Shown here: positions 1 to 11,429 of the stretch, in pieces | Numbering within the stretch: the first letter of the stretch is position 1 | Layout: the number at the start of each line of letters is the position of its first letter | Assembly: GCA_016927965.1 (NCBI GenBank) | Contig: JAFGLP010000022.1 | Span: 1-12,496 of the forward strand | Source: Dehalococcoidia bacterium | Lineage (GTDB): Bacteria > Chloroflexota > Dehalococcoidia > GIF9 > UBA5629 | Length of the DNA: 12,496 nucleotides | Reading direction: 5' to 3' | Made by a program: the position numbers and the translations under genes | Notes under the pieces: generated by a model | The model's input: only the letters and a program-made list of their open reading frames with translations | Databases searched by the model: none | Told to the model about the DNA's origin: nothing

Positions 1-833
1 GACATATGCTCGGCCAGGCCGATTTGCCGGCTGACATCTGAAGATAGATACTCAATTTTTTCAAGGAGTCTTGTTTCATTTGTCAGCAGGTTAGCGTCTC
101 CATAACGCAGGTCATGCAGCACGTCCTGGGTTTCCCAGAGGGCATCGAGATATGTGATTAAGGCATGCTTCATCGCGTATATTTGAGGTCCTAGCGTAGT
201 TCGCGGAACATTCGGGTCAAGAAGACCCTTATTTAAATCGTCGCCGCGCTCTTCGATTTGCCGCAGGTGTTCGAAATTGCGGTCGTTATTCTGGTCAATT
301 ATACGTATGAGCAGCAATGTCAGTTTGTCTTCAGCTGAGGCGGTGACTGGTATCTTTTTCAATATTGTGTCGGAATAGCGGCGCAACCGTGTAAAGCGGC
401 GGTCAACCAGTAGCGGGTGAACAGTAAGAATAAAATTCCGGCGTAGCAGTAGTACTGTGGGGTAAAATTGAACATCCACTTGTCCGTCCATCCTGATTTG
501 AATGGACGGGAGCTTGATGCCCATCTCTTCATTGTAGTCCTCAAACAATAACCGGGGATTATCGAGCAAAGAGCTTATAAGGAGGTCGGTAAAGCCGAGT
601 TCGTGGCAGCCTTTTCGTATGTCCCTTGCGAAGTCTGCGGTACGGTAATCAACCCACGCTAATATGGAATTGTTTAATATTTCCAGGAATTCTGATGGTG
701 AGTCACAGTCGCGCAATACTACTTCACCGTCTTTGCAGATAGCTGCACAGAACCAATGCTTCTGAAACGCCAGATTGGAATCCAGCGGCACAGAAGAACA
801 AACATTATCCCCGGTTATTATAGGTTCTGACAT
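1..833 (-). CDS. corA: CorA-family magnesium/divalent cation transporter, N-terminal part (3' end beyond window)
   Basis: The reading frame is open from an ATG at 831-833 to the left edge (277 codons, no stop). An in-frame TAA two codons upstream fixes the start region; the ribosome site is weak. The protein begins MSEPIITGDN and has the CorA cytoplasmic-domain layout: a WVDYR segment near residue 60, a helical 'LGFTDLL' stretch, a beta strand region with FILTVHP near 135, then long helices including KLTLLLIRIID and YAMKHALITYLDAL. Those helices match the stalk that leads to the two membrane helices. The membrane part and the diagnostic GMN signature would lie left of the window and cannot be checked. 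CorA proteins are pentameric channels for Mg2+ and sometimes Co2+ or Ni2+. The gene lies 94 nt downstream of GAPDH in the same direction and may be co-transcribed or have its own leader. CorA family is a confident call; the transported ion is not. Confidence 0.82.
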   Translation of the reverse strand, partial: MSEPIITGDNVCSSVPLDSNLAFQKHWFCAAICKDGEVVLRDCDSPSEFLEILNNSILAWVDYRTADFARDIRKGCHELGFTDLLISSLLDNPRLLFEDYNEEMGIKLPSIQIRMDGQVDVQFYPTVLLLRRNFILTVHPLLVDRRFTRLRRYSDTILKKIPVTASAEDKLTLLLIRIIDQNNDRNFEHLRQIEERGDDLNKGLLDPNVPRTTLGPQIYAMKHALITYLDALWETQDVLHDLRYGDANLLTNETRLLEKIEYLSSDVSRQIGLAEHM

Positions 834-849
834 AGCTTATATCTTCGAT

Positions 850-927
850 CCGCACCGGGTAATCCGACTATATTGCCTATATTTTAAGATGCTGTCGGAA
901 TTGTCTTTAAATAATTATGCTGTGCGG
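850..927 (-). other. Nested inverted repeats in the gap between gap and corA
   Basis: On the minus strand, CCGCAC directly after the GAPDH stop can pair with GTGCGG (850-855), and within it TCCGAC (894-899) pairs with GTCGGA (863-868). This could fold as a two-stem leader 17 nt before the corA ATG. No U-tract follows, so it is not a terminator, and no known Mg2+ riboswitch was recognised. Two 6-nt pairs can occur by chance in this length. No convincing corA promoter was seen here. Confidence 0.2.
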
Positions 928-1944
<1,017 letters not shown>

Positions 1945-1954
1945 TCAACCTCCT

Positions 1955-2380
1955 TTAGGTCACTTTCTTTTTAGTTTTATTTTTATTGTAGCTGGAAACC
2001 ACTTTGGTTGAAATACCTCCGCGTACGTTCCAATCGGTTACAACTTCCATAGATTTTGGTTTAAGTGCATTAACAAGGTCCTGCAGTATACGGTTTGTTG
2101 AGGCTTCGTAGAAAATAGTGACTGTTCTGTAACTTGTTAAATACAGTTTCAGTGATTTAAACTCAATGATATTCTTATCGGGCACGTATTTGATGGTTAC
2201 GGTGGCAAAATCGGGCTGGCCGGGATTGACCGGACAGAGAGCCGTAAATTCGGGTGATACGACCTCGACCTCGTAGTCATGATCGGGATAAGGATTTGGC
2301 ATGGCAACCAGCAGTTCCGGCTGCGGTTGATTTGAATACACCAGATTAAGATCATGTATTTTTTTAAATAATTTGTCCAA
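1955..2380 (-). CDS. queF: QueF-type NADPH-dependent 7-cyano-7-deazaguanine reductase (preQ1 synthase), variant active site
   Basis: QueF reduces the nitrile preQ0 to the amine preQ1 in queuosine biosynthesis for tRNA. This is the short, single-module (B. subtilis-like) type. The motif EFTALCP...GQPDF gives the thioimide-forming Cys49 and the proton-donor Asp57 (141-residue numbering). The NADPH-side motif EFKSLKLYL follows at 73-81, and RGGIS occurs near the C-terminus. The family motif FHE reads FYE here: the His is Tyr91 (codon at 2108-2110). There is also one extra residue in the CPVNPGQPDF loop relative to the usual CPxTGQPDF. The frame opens with TTG at 2396-2398, overlapping the upstream gene by 16 nt. 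I prefer the TTG at 2378-2380 because GGGAG sits 7 nt before it and it starts 2 nt after the upstream stop. The family call is firm; full reductase activity is less certain because of the His change. Confidence 0.88.
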   Translation of the reverse strand: MDKLFKKIHDLNLVYSNQPQPELLVAMPNPYPDHDYEVEVVSPEFTALCPVNPGQPDFATVTIKYVPDKNIIEFKSLKLYLTSYRTVTIFYEASTNRILQDLVNALKPKSMEVVTDWNVRGGISTKVVSSYNKNKTKKKVT

Positions 2381-2382
2381 GG

Positions 2383-3377
2383 TTATTCTCCCGACCAATA
2401 AACTGTTCTACCGCCATCGTCCATTTTATTTCCTTTGTTTTCAGCTACAAGATATTGCAGGTGCGCCAGGACGTTGAGCACTGCCAGTCTCCTATCAATC
2501 GGTTCCAGTTTATCATATGCCTGGGCTTCTCCGTCGATAACCCATGACAGGCTTTTAGCAATATCATAAGCGTTTTTAGTTTCTAACCCCATTACTTTTT
2601 GAATGCTGAACATCCTGTCACGATGGTAACGCATAATATCATCTGTCTTGGCTATAAGACCGCTGAAAACCGAGCCATGACCTGGGAAAACAAAGCGGAC
2701 CTCCAGTTCCCTCAGCGCATTTAAAGAGTTTACATAATCACCAAGCGGATTCTCTCCTGACTGAGTATGATAGCTGATATTGGGGACAACCTCGGCCAAT
2801 ACCTGATCGCCGGAAAATAAGTATTTTTTATTTGTTTCATAAAGGCAAATATGCCCGGGCGTGTGACCGGGAGTTAAAATAACCTGGAAATCAAATGGCT
2901 CCATTGAGATGTGATCACCCGGCTTTAAAATATTGACGTCTGATACAGGTGAGATAAAATCTCGAATAGTCTGTGAGGCTTCGGTCAGCATTTTTAATTC
3001 CCAATCGGGAACACCGTTGACCTGCATGAATGAAGACATATCATTGAGAATGTTTTCAGGATGGAAATAGCGTGAATCGACCATATTATAGTCGATATCG
3101 CTAAGATATATCTTCGCGCCTGTCAGATCTGCTATCTTACCTGCGAGGCCGAAGTGGTCGGGATGGATATGTGTTATGACCACATCGGTTATATCTTTCA
3201 TGGCAAAACCGCTGATTTTCATTTCCTGGGCAAGCGTGTTGAATGCCTCAGGTGTATTCCAGCCGGTATCAACCATTAAATTCCCGTGGATGCCTTCGAT
3301 AATATACACATTTACATTTTCCTGGCCAACTTTGGGAAGAGGTAATTTAATTTGATTGATGCCTTTGAAGAGCTCCA

Positions 3378-3378
<1 letters not shown>
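2383..3378 (-). CDS. Metallo-beta-lactamase-fold metal-dependent hydrolase
   Basis: A 331-residue protein with the complete metallo-beta-lactamase metal site: THIHPDH at 69-75 (His70, His72, Asp74, His75), a histidine in TPGHTPGH at 169-176, SGDQV with Asp191, and FPGHGS with His234. The last ~90 residues (about 240-331) are helical and resemble the winged-helix-like tail of the LACTB2/RNase-like or lactoylglutathione-lyase-like hydrolase subfamilies. The substrate cannot be read from sequence; thioester hydrolysis or RNA cleavage are both possible in this family. Its ATG overlaps the enolase stop by one base (TAATG), with AGGAGG about 10 nt upstream, so it is translated from the enolase message. 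No signal peptide, so cytosolic. The position between two glycolytic genes may hint at a metabolic repair role, but that is only a guess. Confidence 0.9.
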
Positions 3379-4709
<1,331 letters not shown>

Positions 4710-4787
4710 TCAATTTATATTAATTACACAGCACCTATTATAGCTGACTGGAATTATCTTCCTTGCGGATTATTGTGAAATATAGCC

Positions 4788-4821
4788 AGTAGAAAAATCA
4801 AACGATTTTACTATCTCTACT
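4788..4821 (-). other. Imperfect hairpin in the enolase leader
   Basis: On the minus strand AGTAGA pairs with TCTACT, and inside it AAAATC pairs with GATTTT around a 4-nt GTTT loop, with a 6-nt bulge (GATAGT) on the 5' side only. It begins about 7 nt after the predicted transcription start and is AT-rich. No U-tract follows, so it is not a terminator. It may stabilise the mRNA 5' end or be chance. Confidence 0.3.
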
Positions 4822-4834
4822 TTAAAGCTAGATT

Positions 4835-4864
4835 ATTATATCATTCGTGTATAAATAGGGGCAA
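4835..4864 (-). promoter_or_regulatory. Extended -10 promoter for the eno-MBL-queF-gap operon
   Basis: On the minus strand TTGCCC (4859-4864, 4 of 6 to consensus) is followed after 18 nt by a perfect TATAAT (4835-4840) preceded by TG in the extended -10 position, giving TGATATAAT. The predicted start is near 4828, leaving a leader of about 145 nt before the enolase ATG. The same nine bases occur upstream of ligA. Confidence 0.6.
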
Positions 4865-4891
4865 TCAGCAGATCCTGATACTGACGTGATT

Positions 4892-7536
<2,645 letters not shown>

Positions 7537-7556
7537 TCATATTACCGGTCAGGCAG

Positions 7557-7565
7557 ATTATATCA
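7557..7565 (-). promoter_or_regulatory. Extended -10 element for ligA-pth
   Basis: TGATATAAT on the minus strand is a perfect extended -10, identical to the one before enolase. No good -35 lies 16-18 nt upstream (ATAAAA is the closest), which extended -10 promoters can tolerate. A TTGACG further up (7597-7607 region) is too far to pair with it. Predicted start is near 7550, 14-26 nt from the candidate ligA starts. Confidence 0.5.
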
Positions 7566-7592
7566 TTTAGCACTAATAATTTTATAAAATTC

Positions 7593-7621
7593 TTTACCCG
7601 TCAATCCTGTTATGACATAAT
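7593..7621 (+). promoter_or_regulatory. Promoter for the NfeD-like gene
   Basis: TTTACC (7593-7598) and CATAAT (7616-7621) are separated by 17 nt, with TG at 7613-7614 making an extended -10 (TGACATAAT). The predicted start is near 7628, about 29 nt before the GTG start of the NfeD-like gene. It fires divergently from the ligA promoter about 50 nt away. Confidence 0.5.
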
Positions 7622-7638
7622 CATATCCGGGTGACGGG
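7597..7638. repeat. Nested inverted repeats over the NfeD-like promoter
   Basis: An outer pair, CCCGTCA (7597-7603) and TGACGGG (7632-7638), encloses an inner pair, TATGA (7611-7615) and TCATA (7621-7625). Both are centred near 7618, in the -10 element. The outer arms cover the -35 and the predicted transcription start. It could be a binding site for a dimeric regulator, but a 7-nt pair in a region this size can arise by chance. Confidence 0.35.
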
Positions 7639-7656
7639 CAATAGGATATTGGTTTA

Positions 7657-8070
7657 GTGAAGAATAATCCGGGGCGCTGGCATACAATCTACTCGATTAT
7701 AAGTACCGCTGTAGAGGAAACAGCTATAGCTGCAGTACTGCTGTGGGTATTGCCGATGTGGGGTATAACGCTTCCATTATGGGGTGTAATAGCGATACTC
7801 ATAGGATTTTTAATATTTTCATATTTCATGTATATCATCGGACATCCGACCATACTATATAAAGAGATTAGTGCCCCGGAAGCTATAATTGGTGATACTG
7901 GTATTGTGGAGAAGCCCCTGAATCCTCGTGGTTACATAAAAATACACGGTGAAAGGTGGAAAGCATCAGCTGCAGGTGAGTATATTGAGAAAGGGGAAGA
8001 GGTCATTGTTACCGGTATTAATAAGCTCGAGTTATATGTTATAAGAAAAACTCCTGCTAATAAGGGCTAA
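7657..8070 (+). CDS. Small NfeD-like membrane protein with C-terminal OB fold
   Basis: A 137-residue protein starting at GTG (in-frame TAG five codons upstream; AGGA 10 nt before the start). Two hydrophobic helices lie at about 16-34 and 38-60, and no protease domain is present. The soluble C-terminal part (about 75-130) has the NfeD-type OB-fold signature: GDTGIVEKPLNPRGYIKI, then HGERWKASA and a GEEVIVTGINKLELYV ending. Truncated NfeD proteins of this kind normally act with stomatin/flotillin (SPFH) membrane-scaffold proteins, but no SPFH gene is in this window, so the partner is unknown. It is the only right-pointing gene here and has its own promoter. It runs tail-to-tail into the lipoprotein gene, overlapping it by 4 nt. 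Confidence 0.8.
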   Translation: MKNNPGRWHTIYSIISTAVEETAIAAVLLWVLPMWGITLPLWGVIAILIGFLIFSYFMYIIGHPTILYKEISAPEAIIGDTGIVEKPLNPRGYIKIHGERWKASAAGEYIEKGEEVIVTGINKLELYVIRKTPANKG

Positions 8071-8483
8071 TTTAATTGATTTGGTACTGTCTGGCCTTGT
8101 ACCGGCATAAACCTGTATCCTCCGGCATAGCCAAATTTGGCAGTGCTTTTCCTGATAGCCGGTACATCCATTACCCCGCCGATAATCCATATCAATGTAA
8201 TTTGCTGGCTTACCGTAAGTTTCTTAACAACCGAATCGAAATTTGTGGTCTGTGTGCTGTAATATTCAATGGGTCCGATCTCAAATCCATCTGCGGTAGA
8301 TTGCTGTTTTGCAGTAGCAAGTATACTTTCAGAAGCAGGTATATTAATTACTGCGAATGCTGCATATTTCTTAGCCGGGTCGTAGCTTACCGTTTGCTCT
8401 TCCTGTACAGAACACGCAGGAAGGATGGTAGCAATAGTACATGTTAGAAGTATGCATGCTAAGATAAATTTACGTTTTGTCAT
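8067..8483 (-). CDS. Small lipoprotein of unknown function
   Basis: A 138-residue protein with a clear lipoprotein signal: MTKRKF, a hydrophobic core at about 7-22, then a lipobox LPAC with Cys24 as the lipid-modified residue. The mature part (about 115 residues) has no other cysteine. It alternates short hydrophobic strands such as KYAAFAVINIPAS and ITLIWIIGGVMDVPAI, looking like a compact alpha/beta domain. I do not recognise the family. AAGAGG lies 5 nt before the ATG, a good ribosome site. It is monocistronic, with its own strong promoter upstream. Its stop overlaps that of the converging NfeD-like gene. Both products are membrane-associated, but nothing else links them. Confidence 0.75.
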   Translation of the reverse strand: MTKRKFILACILLTCTIATILPACSVQEEQTVSYDPAKKYAAFAVINIPASESILATAKQQSTADGFEIGPIEYYSTQTTNFDSVVKKLTVSQQITLIWIIGGVMDVPAIRKSTAKFGYAGGYRFMPVQGQTVPNQLN

Positions 8484-8533
8484 GTGAGCCTCTTTTCGCT
8501 AAATACTAATAAATACGAGGTAAAACGCTGGTT

Positions 8534-8563
8534 ATTATATGGATGCTGTTGTGCAACAGTCAA
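8534..8563 (-). promoter_or_regulatory. Sigma-70 type promoter for the lipoprotein gene
   Basis: On the minus strand TTGACT (8558-8563, 5 of 6) and a perfect TATAAT (8534-8539) are separated by 18 nt. The predicted start is near 8527, about 44 nt before the ATG. This is the best promoter match in the window, and it lets the gene be expressed apart from the upstream korB. Confidence 0.65.
8546..8559. promoter_or_regulatory. Dyad between -35 and -10 of the lipoprotein promoter (possible operator)
   Basis: A perfect 6-2-6 palindrome, CTGTTG-tg-CAACAG, fills most of the promoter spacer and touches the -35. The 2-nt centre rules out a stable RNA hairpin, so if functional it is a protein-binding site. 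A repressor there would block RNA polymerase. Confidence 0.4.
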
Positions 8564-8579
8564 AAATCAGGTGTCATTT

Positions 8580-9431
8580 CTATATTAGTTTATCCATTAT
8601 TTTTTCGAGCTGTTTAGGGTCTGCATGTTGCTCTACCAGCGATGGTGTGATGAGTGCTCCCAGCAAATCCTCGTAAGTGGCCCGCTGTTGACTAAAAATT
8701 ATTCCAATCGGTATGTGCTCTTCCCATTCCTGGGCTTTGAGAAATGCTGCATACTTATCAAATTTATCGTAGCTTTCTTCAAGATTGTAAATTCTTTTCT
8801 TGAACCAGTCAAAGGTATTAACATGATTGAATGTAACGCACGGCTGGAGAATATCCAGGAATGAAAATCCCTTATGGCTTATCGCCTCTTTAATCAGCCA
8901 TGCGAGGTGTTCTACATCACCGGCAAACCCGCGGGCTACAAAACTGGCATCACTGGCTATGGCAAGTGCAAGCGGATTAATGGGAGGAGGGGCACCCTGA
9001 GGGGTTGTTTTGGATATATAGCCCGACATGCTGGTAGGTGAAGCCTGCCCTCTGGTTAAAGCATAAACAAGATTATTGTGCACAAGATACGTTATATCAT
9101 GATTGCGGCGCATGGAATGTATCCAGTGATTCCCTCCTTCCCCATAGCCATCGCCGTCACCTCCTACAGCTATCACAGTTAATTCACTACTGGCGATTTT
9201 TGCGCCGACTGCTACCGGTACCGGGCGTCCATGCAAGGAATTAAAGGTGTTGCATTTCATGTAATGAGGCAGTTTGCCTGCCTGACCGATGCCGGAAACG
9301 ATTAGCAGTTTATGTGGGGGAATATCCAGATCTACAAGGGCAATTTTTAAGGCTGATAATATTCCAAAATTCCCGCAGCCGGGACACCATGCCGGCTGCA
9401 GGCCGGCGTAATCATTTATGGTGACTGTCAT
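8580..9431 (-). CDS. korB: 2-oxoacid:ferredoxin oxidoreductase, beta subunit
   Basis: A 283-residue thiamine-pyrophosphate-binding subunit. With the gamma-alpha subunit it oxidatively decarboxylates a 2-oxoacid to an acyl-CoA and passes electrons to ferredoxin, or runs in reverse for CO2 fixation. WCPGCGNFG at 15-23 gives two cluster cysteines (16, 19). GDGDGYGEG at 91-99 and NNLVYALTRGQASPT are the TPP/Mg site, and LQPCVTFN has Cys198, another cluster ligand in Sulfolobus-type enzymes. The remaining ligand, normally in GIGCS, is Gln50 here (GIGQAGKLPHY), while a cysteine occurs at 60 (MKCN). The ATG overlaps the stop of the upstream gene (TAATG), with AAGGAGC upstream. Substrate (2-oxoglutarate versus pyruvate or branched 2-oxoacids) cannot be settled from sequence; the Kor-like N-terminus favours 2-oxoglutarate. 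Confidence 0.93.
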   Translation of the reverse strand: MTVTINDYAGLQPAWCPGCGNFGILSALKIALVDLDIPPHKLLIVSGIGQAGKLPHYMKCNTFNSLHGRPVPVAVGAKIASSELTVIAVGGDGDGYGEGGNHWIHSMRRNHDITYLVHNNLVYALTRGQASPTSMSGYISKTTPQGAPPPINPLALAIASDASFVARGFAGDVEHLAWLIKEAISHKGFSFLDILQPCVTFNHVNTFDWFKKRIYNLEESYDKFDKYAAFLKAQEWEEHIPIGIIFSQQRATYEDLLGALITPSLVEQHADPKQLEKIMDKLI

Positions 9432-11140
9432 TACAGTTGCTCCTTGCTAAGTTGATTAAGGATATAGTCCGGTGTGAAAGGATGCCCGTCATATTTCAGT
9501 ATGACAGAATTAATTTTTAAGCCTGTACTGGAAGTGAACAGATCCGCAAACTGGCCAGTGGCATTATTTTCAAAAATATAAATTTTTTCTGTACTGCTAA
9601 GAAGTGAATGCACTGCATGGTTGGGAAAAGGCCATATCTCTGTGAAGTGCAGTAAATTGATATTGATACCTTGTTTGCGCAGCAGAACGGAAGCCTCATG
9701 CAAAGGACCGTATGTGCTGCCCCATCCAACAAGTGTGATGTCTGCTGTTCTTGGGCCGTATATTAAGGGAAAAGCAATATCCTTACGTAATGACGAGATC
9801 TTCTTTAGACGTTTACCGTTCATCCTGATTCTCGTTGCTGCGTCTTCGATTAGATGCCCTTCTTCATCGTGTTCATCCGAATCGGTTATTACTAAAGCTT
9901 GACTTTGCATCGGGAATGCTCTGGGGGAGATGCCGGAACCAGTAATTCTATGCCGTTTGTACTCAGATATTTTCCCTATTTCATTTTCGTTAAGCGGGAG
10001 ACCACGGTCGATATAAATGGCTGCAGTATCGAATTTATCCACCGTGAAATATGATGTGGCCAGGTAATGGTCAGTCATAAGAATAACCGGCAATTGGTAT
10101 TTTTCAGCTATGTTAAATGCTTTTATTGTCAACCAGAAAGCGCTTTCAGCAGTAGAAGGAGCAAGAACAGCTCTGGGGAATTCGCCATGCGAGGCATGAA
10201 TAGCAAATTGTAAATCACCTTGCTCGGTCTTGGTCGGCAGGCCGATGGCTGGACCGGGTCTTTGACCCAGTACAACAACCAGTGGCGTCTCAGTCATACC
10301 GGATAAACCGAGCCCTTCGGCCATTAATGAAAATCCGCCGCCAGAAGTAACCGTCATTGCTCTGATACCTGCATACGATGCACCGATTGCCATATGAATG
10401 GCGGCTATTTCGTCCTCGGGTTGAGTGACCACTGTATTGAAGTCGGTTGAATATTCGGCCATGAATTCAACAATTGATGTAGTTGGCGTCATTGGATAGG
10501 CAGCAAGAAATTTACAGCCTGCTGCCAGTGCCCCCATAGCTACTGCTTCGTTTCCATTAATAAGCATCCGCCTGGTTTTCATTACAGAGGACAAGTCCCT
10601 CTGGAAATCAGTGACAGTATGCTGCTTGACATATTCGTACCCGGCTTGCGCAGCTTTAATATTCATTTCTGCTTTATCCGGTGCGAAGTAATCCTGCATT
10701 ACCGATGTAAGGATGTCTAATTCAAATCCAGCCAATCCCATGGCCGCCCCGGTTGCCACCGAATTAGATGCTATTTTGTCGCCTGCTTTTTCGATTGCAA
10801 GTTTGGTCAGTGGTAACGGTATTATATTGTATTGAAGGGAAAGGTCAGGGTCTCTGAATTCATCTGAAATGGCAATACCGCTTTTTGTAAGTTCGCCGCA
10901 ATGTTTAGAAAGGCTTTCTGTGTTTAAGGCGACCAGTATATCGACTGGTTCGGAAATTGCCATTGATTGCGAATCTTTGACCCTGATCCTAAAAAAATTA
11001 TGACCTCCACGAATCCTGGATTCGTAGTCTTGATCGGCAAAAACATGACAGCCCAGACGAGCGAATGCTCGTGCTATAAGTATTCCCACTGTCTGGATGC
11101 CCTGTCCTGCCTCGCCGGCGATCATCAATTTAATGTCCAC
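9431..11140 (-). CDS. korA: 2-oxoacid:ferredoxin oxidoreductase, fused gamma-alpha subunit
   Basis: A 569-residue fusion. Residues 1 to about 185 are the gamma domain, starting MDIKLMIAGEAGQGIQTVG with SRIRGGHNFFRIR near 42-54. From about 194 the alpha domain begins (INGNEAVAMGALAAGC, AAYPMTPTT), with VTSGGGFSLMAEGLGL, GLPTKTEQGD and HGEFPRAVLAPS following. The C-terminal part has VGWGSTYGP and IFENNATGQFADL. Fused gamma-alpha subunits are typical of KorA-like enzymes, and the pairing with the following beta subunit gives a complete two-gene enzyme. No ferredoxin (delta) domain is present, so a separate ferredoxin must take the electrons. Start is GTG at 11138-11140 with GGAGG 4 nt upstream. 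It lies 32 nt after the small cytochrome-b-like gene with no visible promoter or terminator between, so it probably belongs to the same transcript. Confidence 0.93.
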   Translation of the reverse strand: MDIKLMIAGEAGQGIQTVGILIARAFARLGCHVFADQDYESRIRGGHNFFRIRVKDSQSMAISEPVDILVALNTESLSKHCGELTKSGIAISDEFRDPDLSLQYNIIPLPLTKLAIEKAGDKIASNSVATGAAMGLAGFELDILTSVMQDYFAPDKAEMNIKAAQAGYEYVKQHTVTDFQRDLSSVMKTRRMLINGNEAVAMGALAAGCKFLAAYPMTPTTSIVEFMAEYSTDFNTVVTQPEDEIAAIHMAIGASYAGIRAMTVTSGGGFSLMAEGLGLSGMTETPLVVVLGQRPGPAIGLPTKTEQGDLQFAIHASHGEFPRAVLAPSTAESAFWLTIKAFNIAEKYQLPVILMTDHYLATSYFTVDKFDTAAIYIDRGLPLNENEIGKISEYKRHRITGSGISPRAFPMQSQALVITDSDEHDEEGHLIEDAATRIRMNGKRLKKISSLRKDIAFPLIYGPRTADITLVGWGSTYGPLHEASVLLRKQGININLLHFTEIWPFPNHAVHSLLSSTEKIYIFENNATGQFADLFTSSTGLKINSVILKYDGHPFTPDYILNQLSKEQL

Positions 11141-11172
11141 AATGCCTCCAAATCTCTCGATTGGCTAATACC

Positions 11173-11424
11173 TTATTTCCTGGTTTTACAGAATAGTCTG
11201 TAAAGAGGCCTGAAAAAGACATGCAGTAACAAGAATATGAAAAAAGGTATTGTCAGGCTGTTATGAATTTGAAATGAAAGTGGTTTACCTATAATACCGA
11301 ACGTCAGCATATCGATAATACGTGACTCCGATATACCGTAACCCGACACGGCATAGGCAATTATCAGGAGTAGAAGAATAGCCTGTATAACTGACCTTAC
11401 TGTTTTTACCAATTTGTCATGCAT
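11173..11424 (-). CDS. Miniature two-helix membrane protein, probable b-type cytochrome
   Basis: An 83-residue protein with two membrane helices, at about 12-28 and 53-71. The second carries His54 and His68, spaced HX13H, as on the haem-binding helices of cytochrome b. Basic residues at both ends (Lys4, Lys7, Arg10; Arg72, Arg76, Lys80, Arg82, Lys83) predict both termini inside. That puts His54 near the outer face and His68 near the inner face. The sequence vaguely resembles small DUF4405-type or cytochrome b561-like segments. Haem binding is inferred, not shown. One helix cannot enclose two haems alone, so a homodimer or partner would be needed. The ATG is 5 nt after the stop of the molybdopterin gene, with no ribosome site, suggesting coupled translation and matched amounts of the two proteins. 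Confidence 0.72.
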   Translation of the reverse strand: MHDKLVKTVRSVIQAILLLLIIAYAVSGYGISESRIIDMLTFGIIGKPLSFQIHNSLTIPFFIFLLLHVFFRPLYRLFCKTRK

Positions 11425-11429
11425 TTTAT

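Noticed and set aside
359..544. 61-codon minus-strand open frame
   Set aside because: It lies inside the CorA-like gene in a different frame of the same strand and has no ribosome site or recognisable motif.
4737..4742. Second TATAAT on the minus strand upstream of enolase
   Set aside because: The hexamer 17 nt upstream (CAAGGA) is not a -35 and there is no TG extension; the element at 4835-4864 is better.
8546..8559. Possible terminator for korB
   Set aside because: The palindrome has only a 2-nt centre and no U-tract, so it cannot form a terminator hairpin; a promoter-spacer dyad explains it better.
11141..11172. Possible promoter or terminator between the small cytochrome-like gene and korA
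   Set aside because: The 32 nt contain only the korA ribosome site; no -10/-35 pair or hairpin is visible.
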